Part shown: one piece after another, positions 8,013-15,857 of the stretch
Position numbering within the stretch: position 1 is the first letter of the stretch
Layout of the letters: each line of letters begins with the position of its first letter
Source of the DNA: Halobacteriales archaeon QH_7_65_31
Lineage (GTDB): Archaea > Halobacteriota > Halobacteria > Halobacteriales > Haloarculaceae
Assembly (NCBI GenBank): GCA_003021785.1
Contig: PXQU01000014.1
Span: forward strand, 186,001 to 250,000
Length of the DNA stretch: 64,000 bases
Direction of reading: 5' to 3'
Program-made: the position numbers and the translations under genes
Notes under the pieces: model-generated
What the model saw: only the letters and a program-made list of their open reading frames with translations
Told to the model about the DNA's origin: nothing
The model's database searches: none

Positions 8013-9944
8013 TTAGATCCCCCAGAAGAAGGCTATTCCGAGGGTGGTGACTACTGAGAGCAGCAGTTGTAGCGGTGCACCGATTTTGAAGAAGTCTGCG
8101 AACGTGTAGCCGCCGGGGCCGTAGACGAACAGATTCGTCTGGTAGCCGATGGGCGTCAGAAACGCCGTGGAGGCGGCGAAGGTCACTGCGAGCACGAACG
8201 CGAACGGGTTCGTACCGATTTGTGCTGCCGACGCGGCCGCGACCGGGATCATCAACACGACGCTGGCGTTGTTCGAGATGACGCTCGTGATGAGACCCGT
8301 CGCGATGTAGAACAACCATAAGACAAGTATCACGGGCAGGAACTCCGCGGAGGCAGAGACGAGATTCCCGAGGAGCCCCGCTGCGCCGGTCTGTTCGAGG
8401 GCGATCCCGAGCGGGATAACGCCCGCTAAGAGGAAGATCACGTCCCAGTCAACCGAATCGTACAGCTCGTTCGGCTTGAGTACCCCCGTTACGACCATCG
8501 CCACAACGCCGGCGAGCGCAGTCACGAGGATGTCCTGTTGTGCCGCAGCGAGCATCGCGAACTGCTCGACGCCAGTCAACGACGCGAGACCGTTCCCGAG
8601 AAATTCCCAGGGTATGGCGACGAACCCGACAACGCCGAACATAATGGCGATCGCATGCGGAATCTTGTCCGTCCGGTAGTCCGGCTCGTCGGTCTCGTGT
8701 GCGAGGATGAAGTCGCGATTCTGGGCAAGCCGGTCGATACTGCCGCCGTCGGCCTGAATCAGAAGTGTGTCCCCTGCCCGGATTTTGATGTTCTCCATAC
8801 GATCACGGATGATTTCCCCGCGGCTTCGGAGTGCGAGAACGTTGCCGTCATAGCGCTCTCGAAAGGTCGAGCTCGTGAGCGTCTCTCCGACGAGAAACGA
8901 CCGCGATGGGATAACGACCTCGACGATGGACTGTTCGTTAGTCTGCTCGGGTTCGAGTTCTTCATCCGTCTCGACCGAGCCCTCGATGGCGAAGTCGTCG
9001 GCATCGGCGAGCTGCTCAAGGGTGTCTCTACTCGCCCGGATGAGCAGGGTGTCACTGGCGTGAATCTGCTTACGTGCCAGTGGTTCAGTGAAGCGTTCCC
9101 CGTCGCGGATGAGTTGGAGGATATCAGCGTCCGTCTCAGCCGCTTCGATGGCTGTTTCAACGGTTTGCCCGATCAGCGGCGAATGCTCTCGAACGACGAC
9201 TTCCGCGAGATAGTCCGTGATTTCGTACTCTTCGACGTAGTCATCTTCGACTGGCACGCGTTCGGGCAGCAGTCGGTGCCCGATAGTGAAGAGGTAAACT
9301 GAGCCTGTGATGAGGACGATGACACCGAGGATAGTGAACTCGAAGAAATCGAACGCGTGAAGTTCGGGGTACTCGCCCGAGAGACGGGCTGCCGTGTCGC
9401 TAGCGAGAATGTTCGTTGAAGTACCAATAAGTGTGAGCGTCCCGCCGAGCATCGACGCGAACGACAGGGGAATAAGCAGTTTCGATGGAGAGGTCTTCCC
9501 CTTATGCGCGATGTCAGAGATAACCGGCACGAGGATCGCAACGACCGGTGTGTTGTTGATAAATCCTGAGGTGGGCCCCGTAACACCGATAGTGGCGAGA
9601 AGCTGTTTGTTGAGGCTGTTACCAGCGAACGAGGAGATCTTTCGGCCGATAATCTGGACGACACCAGTCTGGCTGATCCCTGCACTCAGAATGAGCATCG
9701 CCAGCACCGTGATCGTCGCCGAACTGGAGAATCCGGAAATACCCTCTGCAGGGGTAATCTGCGTCCAAGGTTCGAGGACGATGAGCGTAACGATAATACC
9801 GATCGCAGTCACGTCAATAGGGAGCCATTCGGTAACAAACATCACGATCGCCCCGAGGATGATGAGTAGGACGACGAGCATATCGGGCGTGAGACCCGCA
9901 GGCAACATCGCGTGCAAGACTGTCACGGGAAGAGAGGAGATCAC
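8013..9944 (-). CDS. SLC13-type anion permease with two RCK_C (TrkA-C) domains
   Basis: A 643-residue membrane transporter. N-terminal helices (about residues 15-220) include the NTPVVAILVPVI and GTSTNILA motifs of the SLC13/DASS (divalent anion:Na+ symporter) superfamily. The hydrophilic middle (about 240-410) holds two TrkA-C-like domains (VVVREHSPLIGQTV and VVIPSRSFLVGETL). C-terminal helices carry the matching repeat (SNNASVVLMIP, TPIGYQTNLFVYGPGGY). Proteins of this layout move sulfate, dicarboxylates or similar anions; the substrate here is unknown. The start lies about 28 bases from a TATA-like box, consistent with a nearly leaderless mRNA, and the IS1341-type element sits directly upstream of that box. 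Confidence 0.88.
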   Translation of the reverse strand: MISSLPVTVLHAMLPAGLTPDMLVVLLIILGAIVMFVTEWLPIDVTAIGIIVTLIVLEPWTQITPAEGISGFSSSATITVLAMLILSAGISQTGVVQIIGRKISSFAGNSLNKQLLATIGVTGPTSGFINNTPVVAILVPVISDIAHKGKTSPSKLLIPLSFASMLGGTLTLIGTSTNILASDTAARLSGEYPELHAFDFFEFTILGVIVLITGSVYLFTIGHRLLPERVPVEDDYVEEYEITDYLAEVVVREHSPLIGQTVETAIEAAETDADILQLIRDGERFTEPLARKQIHASDTLLIRASRDTLEQLADADDFAIEGSVETDEELEPEQTNEQSIVEVVIPSRSFLVGETLTSSTFRERYDGNVLALRSRGEIIRDRMENIKIRAGDTLLIQADGGSIDRLAQNRDFILAHETDEPDYRTDKIPHAIAIMFGVVGFVAIPWEFLGNGLASLTGVEQFAMLAAAQQDILVTALAGVVAMVVTGVLKPNELYDSVDWDVIFLLAGVIPLGIALEQTGAAGLLGNLVSASAEFLPVILVLWLFYIATGLITSVISNNASVVLMIPVAAASAAQIGTNPFAFVLAVTFAASTAFLTPIGYQTNLFVYGPGGYTFADFFKIGAPLQLLLSVVTTLGIAFFWGI

Positions 9945-9965
9945 ATCTATGCTTTGGAAGGATGG

Positions 9966-9974
9966 TATTAAAAA
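9966..9974 (-). promoter_or_regulatory. TATA-like box of the SLC13 permease
   Basis: Read on the minus strand the sequence is TTTTTAATA, centred about 27 bases before the permease ATG. This is the normal spacing for a haloarchaeal promoter with a very short leader. The right end of the TnpB element begins about 10 bases further upstream. Confidence 0.5.
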
Positions 9975-9985
9975 TCCTCTTTGAC

Positions 9986-10012
9986 ATCCTCCCCGCCCTA
10001 AAGGGCGAGGAT
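9986..10012 (-). repeat. right-end hairpin of the IS1341-type element (omega-RNA scaffold end)
   Basis: CGCCCT (9994-9999) pairs with AGGGCG (10002-10007), and ATCCT (9986-9990) with AGGAT (10008-10012) across a bulge. In IS200/IS605 elements this hairpin is the end of the transposon and the 3' part of the omega-RNA scaffold. The guide would be read from the flanking DNA just beyond it (bases below about 9982). Confidence 0.65.
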
Positions 10013-10031
10013 TCCCGACCGCGTTGGGATA

Positions 10032-11318
10032 TTATGGTTCGCGGTTCACGACCTGTTCTCGTGGGGCGAAACAGCCCCCACTACGGTCGAACAGGTGAAC
10101 CGCTGGCTGTGCCAACCAGCCGTTATCCCTATCACCGCCGTCCGTGGCGAGACTCGGGAGTACCTTTTGTCTAATGTTCTCCGCACCATTCACGTCCGCA
10201 TTCGCAACCGTATCGCACTTCTCACACACGTACAGTCCACGTTCAACGCGCTGATTGTCGTCTGTGTGGCCGCACGCCGAACACGACTTCGACGTATCGC
10301 GTTCGGACACTAACTCCACGTCGATGCCTTCCGCTTCCGCCTTGTAGTCGAGAAGCGTCGTGAATCGGTCGAACGCCCACCCGTGCAAGTCAAGATTGCC
10401 GTGGTCGCCCCAATTCCGAGGTTCACCGTTCTCGTCGGCCTCTCGGATACCACCGAGATCGCCAACGACAAGTCTACCGACACCTCGCTCGACACACTCC
10501 GCAACGATTGCTTTCGAGAGTGCGTGCAAGAAGTGTGTCCGACGACCCGTTCGCTTGCGGTCAAGACGAGTTGCTTCGCGTGAAGCCGAATCGTCCGTCT
10601 CGGCACGCTTCTTGATGAAGTAGTATTCGTCCTCTTTGAGTGCGCCACCGGGATACAATACCGACTCACCGCCGAACGAGACGACGGCGAAGTTGCAAAT
10701 CCCGAGGTCAACACCGGCCACTTCATCCCCCGGCGGGTCCGGGTCGATAGTGGTGCGACAGACGAATTGAAGCCGCCACTCGTTGCGTTTGTAGACCGCG
10801 CGAACCTGTTGAATGTCCCACTCGGTCAGGTCAACATCGGGGCGAGTCTGGTACTCGCACAGGATGAAGTCTGAACGGTGTTCTTTGAGGTTGCGGCCTT
10901 TCGAGAGACGGACACGGGTGAACTGTGCGTCGTGCTTGAAGCCAGCCGATTTGAACGACACGGTTGAACGCGGGTGGGAGCCTCCGTTTTTCCGGTAGCC
11001 GGGCGGTCGGGCACGGTCGTCGCCGTTCCGACGCTTGCCGACCCAGCCATTGAACGCTTCAGCGAGTTCTTCGAGAACGCGCTGACTGGACTGAGAATGT
11101 AAGTCCGTGTAGCGTTCGTGGCCTTTGAGGTCGGCTTTGAGTTCCCCGTCATCGGGGATTTCGCCCGTTTCGTCCCACTGTTCTTGTGCGTGGTAGCGAC
11201 CGACGTTCCAGAGTTTTGAGGCGGCCCATCCGAGTTGGTCGAGGTCGTCACGAACCTGTTGCTGGTTCGTAATCGTGGCCTCGAATGTTCGGATGGTTCG
11301 ACTCATTTCTGGCTTCAT
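10032..11318 (-). CDS. tnpB: RNA-guided endonuclease TnpB
   Basis: A 428-residue IS1341-type TnpB. The RuvC-I Asp is in AGVDLGICNFAVV, the zinc ribbon is CSACG...CEKC, and the RuvC-III Asp is in NADVNGAENI. The RuvC-II strand reads RLVVGDLGGIRE: a Gly stands where the canonical catalytic Glu (xEDL) would be, with a Glu six residues later, a pattern I recall as common in haloarchaeal TnpBs. The N-terminal region (TFEATITNQQQVRDDLDQLGWAASKLWN) is typical. Starts MKPEMSR (11318) and MSRTIR (11306) are both plausible. The gene appears intact. TnpB cuts DNA with an omega-RNA made from its own 3' end. Confidence 0.92.
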   Translation of the reverse strand: MKPEMSRTIRTFEATITNQQQVRDDLDQLGWAASKLWNVGRYHAQEQWDETGEIPDDGELKADLKGHERYTDLHSQSSQRVLEELAEAFNGWVGKRRNGDDRARPPGYRKNGGSHPRSTVSFKSAGFKHDAQFTRVRLSKGRNLKEHRSDFILCEYQTRPDVDLTEWDIQQVRAVYKRNEWRLQFVCRTTIDPDPPGDEVAGVDLGICNFAVVSFGGESVLYPGGALKEDEYYFIKKRAETDDSASREATRLDRKRTGRRTHFLHALSKAIVAECVERGVGRLVVGDLGGIREADENGEPRNWGDHGNLDLHGWAFDRFTTLLDYKAEAEGIDVELVSERDTSKSCSACGHTDDNQRVERGLYVCEKCDTVANADVNGAENIRQKVLPSLATDGGDRDNGWLAQPAVHLFDRSGGCFAPREQVVNREP

Positions 11319-11415
11319 AACTGATTATGAATGGCGTTCTATTGATAGTGTCGGTTGGTGTGGAATATCCGGCCTCGCCATCAACGGTGGATTGTGTAGG
11401 AGTTGTCGGCTGTAT

Positions 11416-11435
11416 CCCCGCCCTGAAGGGCGGGG
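11416..11435. repeat. left-end hairpin of the IS1341-type element
   Basis: CCCCGCCCT (11416-11424) pairs perfectly with AGGGCGGGG (11427-11435) around a two-base loop. It matches the right-end stem and lies 98 bases upstream of the tnpB start. Confidence 0.6.
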
Positions 11436-11537
11436 TTTTAGGCTTGAAACTTCCATAAGTTGTATCGACAGTTGAACAGAGGTATATTCACGACAGATTG
11501 GAACGTGGTCTGTGTCGGAGTTGTTGGATTCACGCTC

Positions 11538-11549
11538 GCCGTAAACGGC
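11538..11549. repeat. second IS200/IS605-type end hairpin (solo remnant)
   Basis: GCCGT/ACGGC stem in the context CACGCTCGCCGTAAACGGCA, a sequence style typical of haloarchaeal IS200/IS605 ends but different from the hairpins of the neighbouring element. It is probably a leftover from another insertion, or an alternative left end. Confidence 0.35.
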
Positions 11550-11614
11550 AGGATTCTCTCCTCAAAGAAAAATAGCACTTCGACACCAGTCCTCGTTCAT
11601 ATCCGATTCCGAAC

Positions 11615-11632
11615 TGACTAACTAATCAGTCA
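11615..11632. promoter_or_regulatory. imperfect palindrome, likely upstream TetR operator
   Basis: TGACTAACTAATCAGTCA is an imperfect palindrome with the same TAACTA core as the perfect palindrome 12 bases downstream. The pair suggests two binding sites for the regulator encoded next. Confidence 0.45.
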
Positions 11633-11643
11633 AAAAGTTCTTA

Positions 11644-11657
11644 ACTAACTAGTTAGT
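11644..11657. promoter_or_regulatory. perfect 14-bp palindrome, likely TetR operator
   Basis: ACTAACTAGTTAGT reads identically on both strands and ends 15 bases before the tetR ATG. In a leaderless haloarchaeal gene this position covers the transcription start, so binding would repress the operon. Autoregulation is inferred from position and symmetry. Confidence 0.6.
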
Positions 11658-11671
11658 ACGTAGGCACGGAA

Positions 11672-12262
11672 ATGGAATCGGAGACACGGACTGAGATTAT
11701 CGAAGCGACAAATCGTGCGCTTTGCGAACACGGCTACGCTGATCTCACGATGCAGCGAATCGCTACGGAGTCCTCGATGACGACCGCCGCCATTCACTAC
11801 CACTTCGACACGAAAGAGGAACTTCTGAACGCCTTCCTCGACGATCTTATCGAGCGATTCGAACGGAAGTTATGCTGTGAAGCGAGCGACCCGCGAGAAC
11901 GGTTGAACGAGTTTCTCGATGCAGTTTTCACTCCCTCGGACCCCACCACTGATGACTTTTCAGTAGCAATTATGGAGCTAAAAGCGCAGGCCCCCTACCA
12001 CGACCCCTTTCGAGAGCGGTTTCTCGACCTCGACGAAGTGATGCGGGGGGTCGTCGCAGAGATCGTCGAAGACGGTATCGAGACCGGCTACTTCGAGGAA
12101 ACCGATCCCGACGAGGTTGCCCGACTCGTCACGACGATACTCAATGGTGCACATGCACGTACCGTCGCACTAGGTGAACCGTCTGACGAGACGCGACAGG
12201 TGCTCGAACACACGATCGAACCCCATCTCGGATGGACACCGGGTTCGGAGGTGATCGCGTGA
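11672..12262 (+). CDS. TetR/AcrR-family transcriptional regulator
   Basis: A 196-residue repressor. The N-terminal helix-turn-helix is typical: IIEATNRALCEHGYADLTMQ, then IATESSMTTAAIHYHFDTKEELL (recognition helix ending YHF). The C-terminal ligand domain is family-variable and includes LNGAHARTVALGE. It overlaps the MATE gene (GTGA junction), and two palindromes lie directly upstream, so it most likely controls its own expression and that of the efflux pump in response to a toxic small molecule. Ligand unknown. Confidence 0.9.
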   Translation: MESETRTEIIEATNRALCEHGYADLTMQRIATESSMTTAAIHYHFDTKEELLNAFLDDLIERFERKLCCEASDPRERLNEFLDAVFTPSDPTTDDFSVAIMELKAQAPYHDPFRERFLDLDEVMRGVVAEIVEDGIETGYFEETDPDEVARLVTTILNGAHARTVALGEPSDETRQVLEHTIEPHLGWTPGSEVIA

Positions 12263-13746
12263 ACATCTTCAAGGGCCAAGAGGAGCTTGACCTCACGGAG
12301 GGCGGCATTGTCAAGCCGCTGCTGTTTCTCTCGCTCCCTATCGTTATCACGAACCTGATGCAGACTGCCTATAACTTGGCAGACACGTTCTGGCTCGGTC
12401 AGTACTCGACGGAGGCGCTCGCAGCCATCTCCTTCGCATTCCCGATGGTATTCCTCCTCATCTCTCTCGGGATGGGGCTCTCGGTCGCAGGAAGCGTCCT
12501 CGTCGCCCAGCATACTGGTGCAGACGAAACCGATCAGGCCGAGTACGCCGCCTCACAGACGGTCACGTTCGCCTTCCTCGTGTCGGCCATCCTCGGTGCG
12601 CTCGGCTACCCGGTCATCCGCCAGTTCCTAGCATTCCTCGGGGCCTCACCTGATGTCCTACCAGGTGCGACAGCCTATATGCAAGTGGTGGCTCTGGGCT
12701 TGCCGTTCATGTTCGGGTTCTTCGTGTTCATCGCCCTGATGCGTGGTGCTGGCGACACCATCACACCCATGCTCGTGATGTTCGGGACGGTCGTGCTCAA
12801 CGTAATCCTCGATCCGGTCCTCATCAACGGCTGGACGGTCCTGACCGACGCGCCCGTGGTCGGCACTGTCACGTTCCCCGAACTGGGTATCCAAGGTGCG
12901 GCCATCGCCACCGTCTTCTCGCGGAGTCTAGCGATGCTCGTCGGTCTCTACATCATGCTATCGGGGACGCGCGGCATCCAGATCAATCTCGCAGATATGA
13001 AACCTGATCTCACTTACTTACGAAAGATCCTGCGGATCGGTGTTCCGGCGAGTATCGAGGGGACGGGTCGTGCGCTCTCGATCAACGCCCTGTTGATCGT
13101 GGTGGGACTGTTCTCGACGTCGGTCGTCGCGGCGTTCGGTATCGGGACGCGCGTATTCTCGGTTATTTTCCTCCCAGCAATTGCCGTCGCCCGCGGCGTT
13201 GAGACGATGTCCGGGCAAAATATTGGGGCCGGGAAGTACGACCGCGCACAAGAGGCGAACTACGTCGCCGCAAAGGGACTGTTTGTCGTCCTCGGAGTCG
13301 CGGGCGTGGCCATTTTCCTCGTTCCGAGCCCCATTATCGGCGTGTTCACCGACGACCCGGCCGTCTTGGATGTCGGCGCAGAGTTCCTGCGATACGTCGC
13401 ACTCTCATTCGGGTTCATCGGGATCCAACGGGCGTTCACCGGTGGGTTCCGCGGTGCTGGGAAGACGCTGATTGCTGCCGCTATCTCGGTGATTACACTT
13501 GCTGGGATTCGCCTCCCCGTTGCGTACGTCGCTTCACAAGGTGTGCTCCCCACGGATCTGTGGTTCCTCGGCCAGCTCGATCCCCGTGGGATCTGGATCG
13601 CCTTTTTCATCTCAAACGTCGCCGGCGCGATCATCGCCTACGCGTGGTTCCGTCGAGGAACGTGGCGAGAGGGCGATGTCCGCGACACACCGGATCCCAG
13701 CGGGGGCGAGCCAGAGGACGGCGAGGTCCCGGCCGGAGGTGATTGA
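12259..13746 (+). CDS. MATE-family multidrug efflux transporter
   Basis: A 495-residue inner-membrane exporter with about 12 hydrophobic helices, starting VNIFKGQEELDLTEGGIVKPLLFLSLPIV. Family features: LMQTAYNLADTFWLGQYSTEALAA in the first helices, SVAGSVLVAQHTGA, MRGAGDTITPM, and a duplicated second half with VETMSGQNIGAGKYDRA and RAFTGGFRGAGKT. GTG 12259 overlaps the tetR stop by four bases and fits translational coupling; ATG 12232 (inside tetR) would add nine residues. It exports drugs or toxic organics using Na+ or H+; the substrate is not evident. Confidence 0.9.
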   Translation: MNIFKGQEELDLTEGGIVKPLLFLSLPIVITNLMQTAYNLADTFWLGQYSTEALAAISFAFPMVFLLISLGMGLSVAGSVLVAQHTGADETDQAEYAASQTVTFAFLVSAILGALGYPVIRQFLAFLGASPDVLPGATAYMQVVALGLPFMFGFFVFIALMRGAGDTITPMLVMFGTVVLNVILDPVLINGWTVLTDAPVVGTVTFPELGIQGAAIATVFSRSLAMLVGLYIMLSGTRGIQINLADMKPDLTYLRKILRIGVPASIEGTGRALSINALLIVVGLFSTSVVAAFGIGTRVFSVIFLPAIAVARGVETMSGQNIGAGKYDRAQEANYVAAKGLFVVLGVAGVAIFLVPSPIIGVFTDDPAVLDVGAEFLRYVALSFGFIGIQRAFTGGFRGAGKTLIAAAISVITLAGIRLPVAYVASQGVLPTDLWFLGQLDPRGIWIAFFISNVAGAIIAYAWFRRGTWREGDVRDTPDPSGGEPEDGEVPAGGD

Positions 13747-13841
13747 TATGGCTGGACTCTCAAGCCGCCTGTCCGCGAACGACGGACAGAGAATGAGCGT
13801 CCGATGGCAGAATCGGTTACTTCGCCATGGAGGACAGAACC

Positions 13842-14321
13842 ATGACTGATACCGCATACACGAGTATCCTCGTTCCGACCGATGGAAGCGACCTCGCACT
13901 TCGTGCCCTCCACGAAGCCTTTACGCTCGCGGATCTCTCTGGGGCAACGATCCACGTGCTCTACGTCGTGGACGATACGAAGGTCGCAGAGCTTGTGACG
14001 GATTCGGGATTCGATGATGTGAGTTTCGATACCGACGTTGACCGGCTTTTCGAGCGGTTCGAGGCCATCGGCGAACACGCCATCGAGGATCTCCGAAACG
14101 CTGCAGACGAACGCGGTGTCGAACTCAAGACCGCGATCCGAACGGGAATCCCCGACGAGACGATCCTCTCGTACGTCGAAGAGAACGAGATCGATCTCCT
14201 CGTTATGGGGACACACGGACGTCGCGGGCTCTCGCGTTATCTCCTCGGGAGTACGACCGAACAGGTTCTCAGAAGAGCACCGGTTCCTGTACTCACTATT
14301 CGGCAGGAAACGAACGAGTAA
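13842..14321 (+). CDS. universal stress protein, UspA family
   Basis: A 159-residue Usp-domain protein starting MTDTAYTSILVPTDGS. The C-terminal nucleotide-binding motif G-2x-G-9x-G(S/T) is present (GTHGRRGLSRYLLGSTTEQVLRRAPVPVL), so it belongs to the ATP-binding class. The upstream in-frame MEDRT start (13827) is less typical. It lies 95 bases after the MATE gene on the same strand. Haloarchaea carry many copies with roles in stress survival; the specific role is unknown. Confidence 0.9.
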   Translation: MTDTAYTSILVPTDGSDLALRALHEAFTLADLSGATIHVLYVVDDTKVAELVTDSGFDDVSFDTDVDRLFERFEAIGEHAIEDLRNAADERGVELKTAIRTGIPDETILSYVEENEIDLLVMGTHGRRGLSRYLLGSTTEQVLRRAPVPVLTIRQETNE

Positions 14322-14389
14322 TTGGGCCGTGTCGCCGGCCACGGGCGAGTGAGCACAACGTTCAGAAGCGTCGCACTCGACACCTCCGT

Positions 14390-14785
14390 ATGGACGAGCC
14401 GACCGACCGAGAGCTGGCCCGCGCCCGCCGCCGTGAGCTCTCACCGGCAGAGCGCGAGCAGGTCGAGAGCCGCGTCTCGTCGCTGCTCGATCTGCTCGGA
14501 AAGGTACACACGATGGCGCTGTTGCGCGAGTTCGCCTTCGCCGACGAGCCGCTCCGGTTCTCCGAGCTGGAGACGCGACTCGGCGTCTCCCCGAACACGC
14601 TCTCACAGCGACTCTCTGATCTCACCGACGCCGGGCTACTCGTGCGCGAGTCGTACGACGAGATACCGCCGCGCGTCGAGTACCGACCGACGGAGCGCGC
14701 AGAGGCGCTGTTTCCCGCCTTCGGCCATTTCCACCACTGGGCGGCCGAACACGAGCTCGATACTACGAACTCTGAAGTAAGTTAG
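14390..14785 (+). CDS. HxlR-like winged-helix transcriptional regulator
   Basis: A 131-residue protein with a central winged helix: LLGKVHTMALLREFAFADEPLRFSELETRLGVSPNTLSQRLSDLTDAGLLVRESYDE matches the HxlR arrangement (wing with PPRVEYRPTERAEAL). The N-terminus is a charged helix (LARARRRELSPAEREQVESR). It ends 52 bases before the ABC exporter genes, so it likely regulates them. Effector unknown. Confidence 0.85.
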   Translation: MDEPTDRELARARRRELSPAEREQVESRVSSLLDLLGKVHTMALLREFAFADEPLRFSELETRLGVSPNTLSQRLSDLTDAGLLVRESYDEIPPRVEYRPTERAEALFPAFGHFHHWAAEHELDTTNSEVS

Positions 14786-14837
14786 CTCGGGCTGACTCGC
14801 CTGCTTTTGTGGGCTCGGCTGCTCGCTGTGGTATACG

Positions 14838-15857
14838 ATGAGTGAGCGCGAGTCGAGATACGCGATCGACGCCCGCGGCGTCGAGGTGACCTACGGCGAC
14901 GGCACAGAGGCGGTTCGCGGCGTCGATCTCCGGATTCCCGAAGGCGAGTTCTTCGGCTTCCTGGGCGCGAACGGCGCGGGGAAGACGACGACGATCAAGA
15001 CGCTCGTCACGCTGCTGTCAGCGACCGGCGGCGAGATCAGCATCAACGGACACGACGTGGACGAGTCACCGCGTGCCGTCCGGCAGACCGTCGGCTACAT
15101 GGCACAGGAAACGGCGATCGATACCGATCTCACGGCGCGTGAGAACATCCAGTTCGCCTGCGAAGCGTACGGCGTCTCCGGCGACGCACGCGCCGAGCGC
15201 ATCGACGAGCTGCTCGATCTCGTCGAGCTGGCCGACGTACAGGACAAGACCGCAGACGGCTTCTCGGGCGGGATGAAGAAGCGACTCGACGCTGCGACCG
15301 CGCTCGTCCACGAGCCGCCGCTCGTCTTCCTCGACGAGCCGACGACCGGACTCGATCCGAAGGCGCGCAATCGCCTGTGGGACTACTTCGAGCGAATCAA
15401 CGAGCAGGGGACGACCCTGTTCCTGACGACGCAGTATCTGGAGGAGGCGGACCAGCTCTGTGATCGGCTCTCGCTCATCCGCGACGGGCGGATCGTCGCC
15501 ACCGGTTCGCCCGACGAGCTGAAGTCACAGGTCGGCGGCCAGCGACTCGATATCGACGTCGACGCCGCCGACCCGGAGCCAGCCGTCGCCGTCGCCCGCG
15601 AGTTCTTCGGAACGGACGCGACGATCGAACCGACCGACGACGGCCTCGGCGTCACGGCCGAGTCCGCCCGCGAGCGCGGGACCGATCTGTTGGTCGCGCT
15701 CCGCGATGCCGACATCGCCGTCACCGGGTTCAACATCCGTGCGCCGACCCTCGACGACGTGTTCTTAGCGATCACCGACGACGATGACTCGCTCGACGGA
15801 GGAAACGCCGGCGAGCCGGCGTCGGCGGGAGCGACCGACGCGGAGGGTGGCCGATGA
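14838..15857 (+). CDS. ABC transporter ATP-binding protein, DrrA type
   Basis: A 339-residue ATPase of an ABC-2 type exporter. Walker A is GANGAGKTTT, the Q-loop is near GYMAQE, the signature is FSGGMKKRLD, and Walker B with the D-loop is LVFLDEPTTGLDPKAR; the H-loop position reads LTTQYLEEADQL, with Gln in place of the usual His context (TTHY), as in many DrrA-like proteins. The C-terminal domain (residues 230-310) is the DrrA-type extension. It overlaps the permease gene by four bases (ATGA) and would power drug or lipid export. Confidence 0.9.
   Translation: MSERESRYAIDARGVEVTYGDGTEAVRGVDLRIPEGEFFGFLGANGAGKTTTIKTLVTLLSATGGEISINGHDVDESPRAVRQTVGYMAQETAIDTDLTARENIQFACEAYGVSGDARAERIDELLDLVELADVQDKTADGFSGGMKKRLDAATALVHEPPLVFLDEPTTGLDPKARNRLWDYFERINEQGTTLFLTTQYLEEADQLCDRLSLIRDGRIVATGSPDELKSQVGGQRLDIDVDAADPEPAVAVAREFFGTDATIEPTDDGLGVTAESARERGTDLLVALRDADIAVTGFNIRAPTLDDVFLAITDDDDSLDGGNAGEPASAGATDAEGGR

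Larger units (their letters stand above)
9981..11437 (-). mobile_element. IS1341-type element (IS200/IS605 family, tnpB only)
   Basis: The element contains a single tnpB gene and no tnpA, which defines the IS1341 group. Hairpins lie at both ends: 9986-10012 past the tnpB stop and 11416-11435 upstream of its start, with nearly the same CGCCCT/AGGGCG stem. The right tip is placed near the TTGACATCCTCCCC sequence (9981-9994), the usual end in haloarchaeal members. The left tip is uncertain; related sequence reaches about 11560. No target duplication is expected for this family. Confidence 0.75.
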
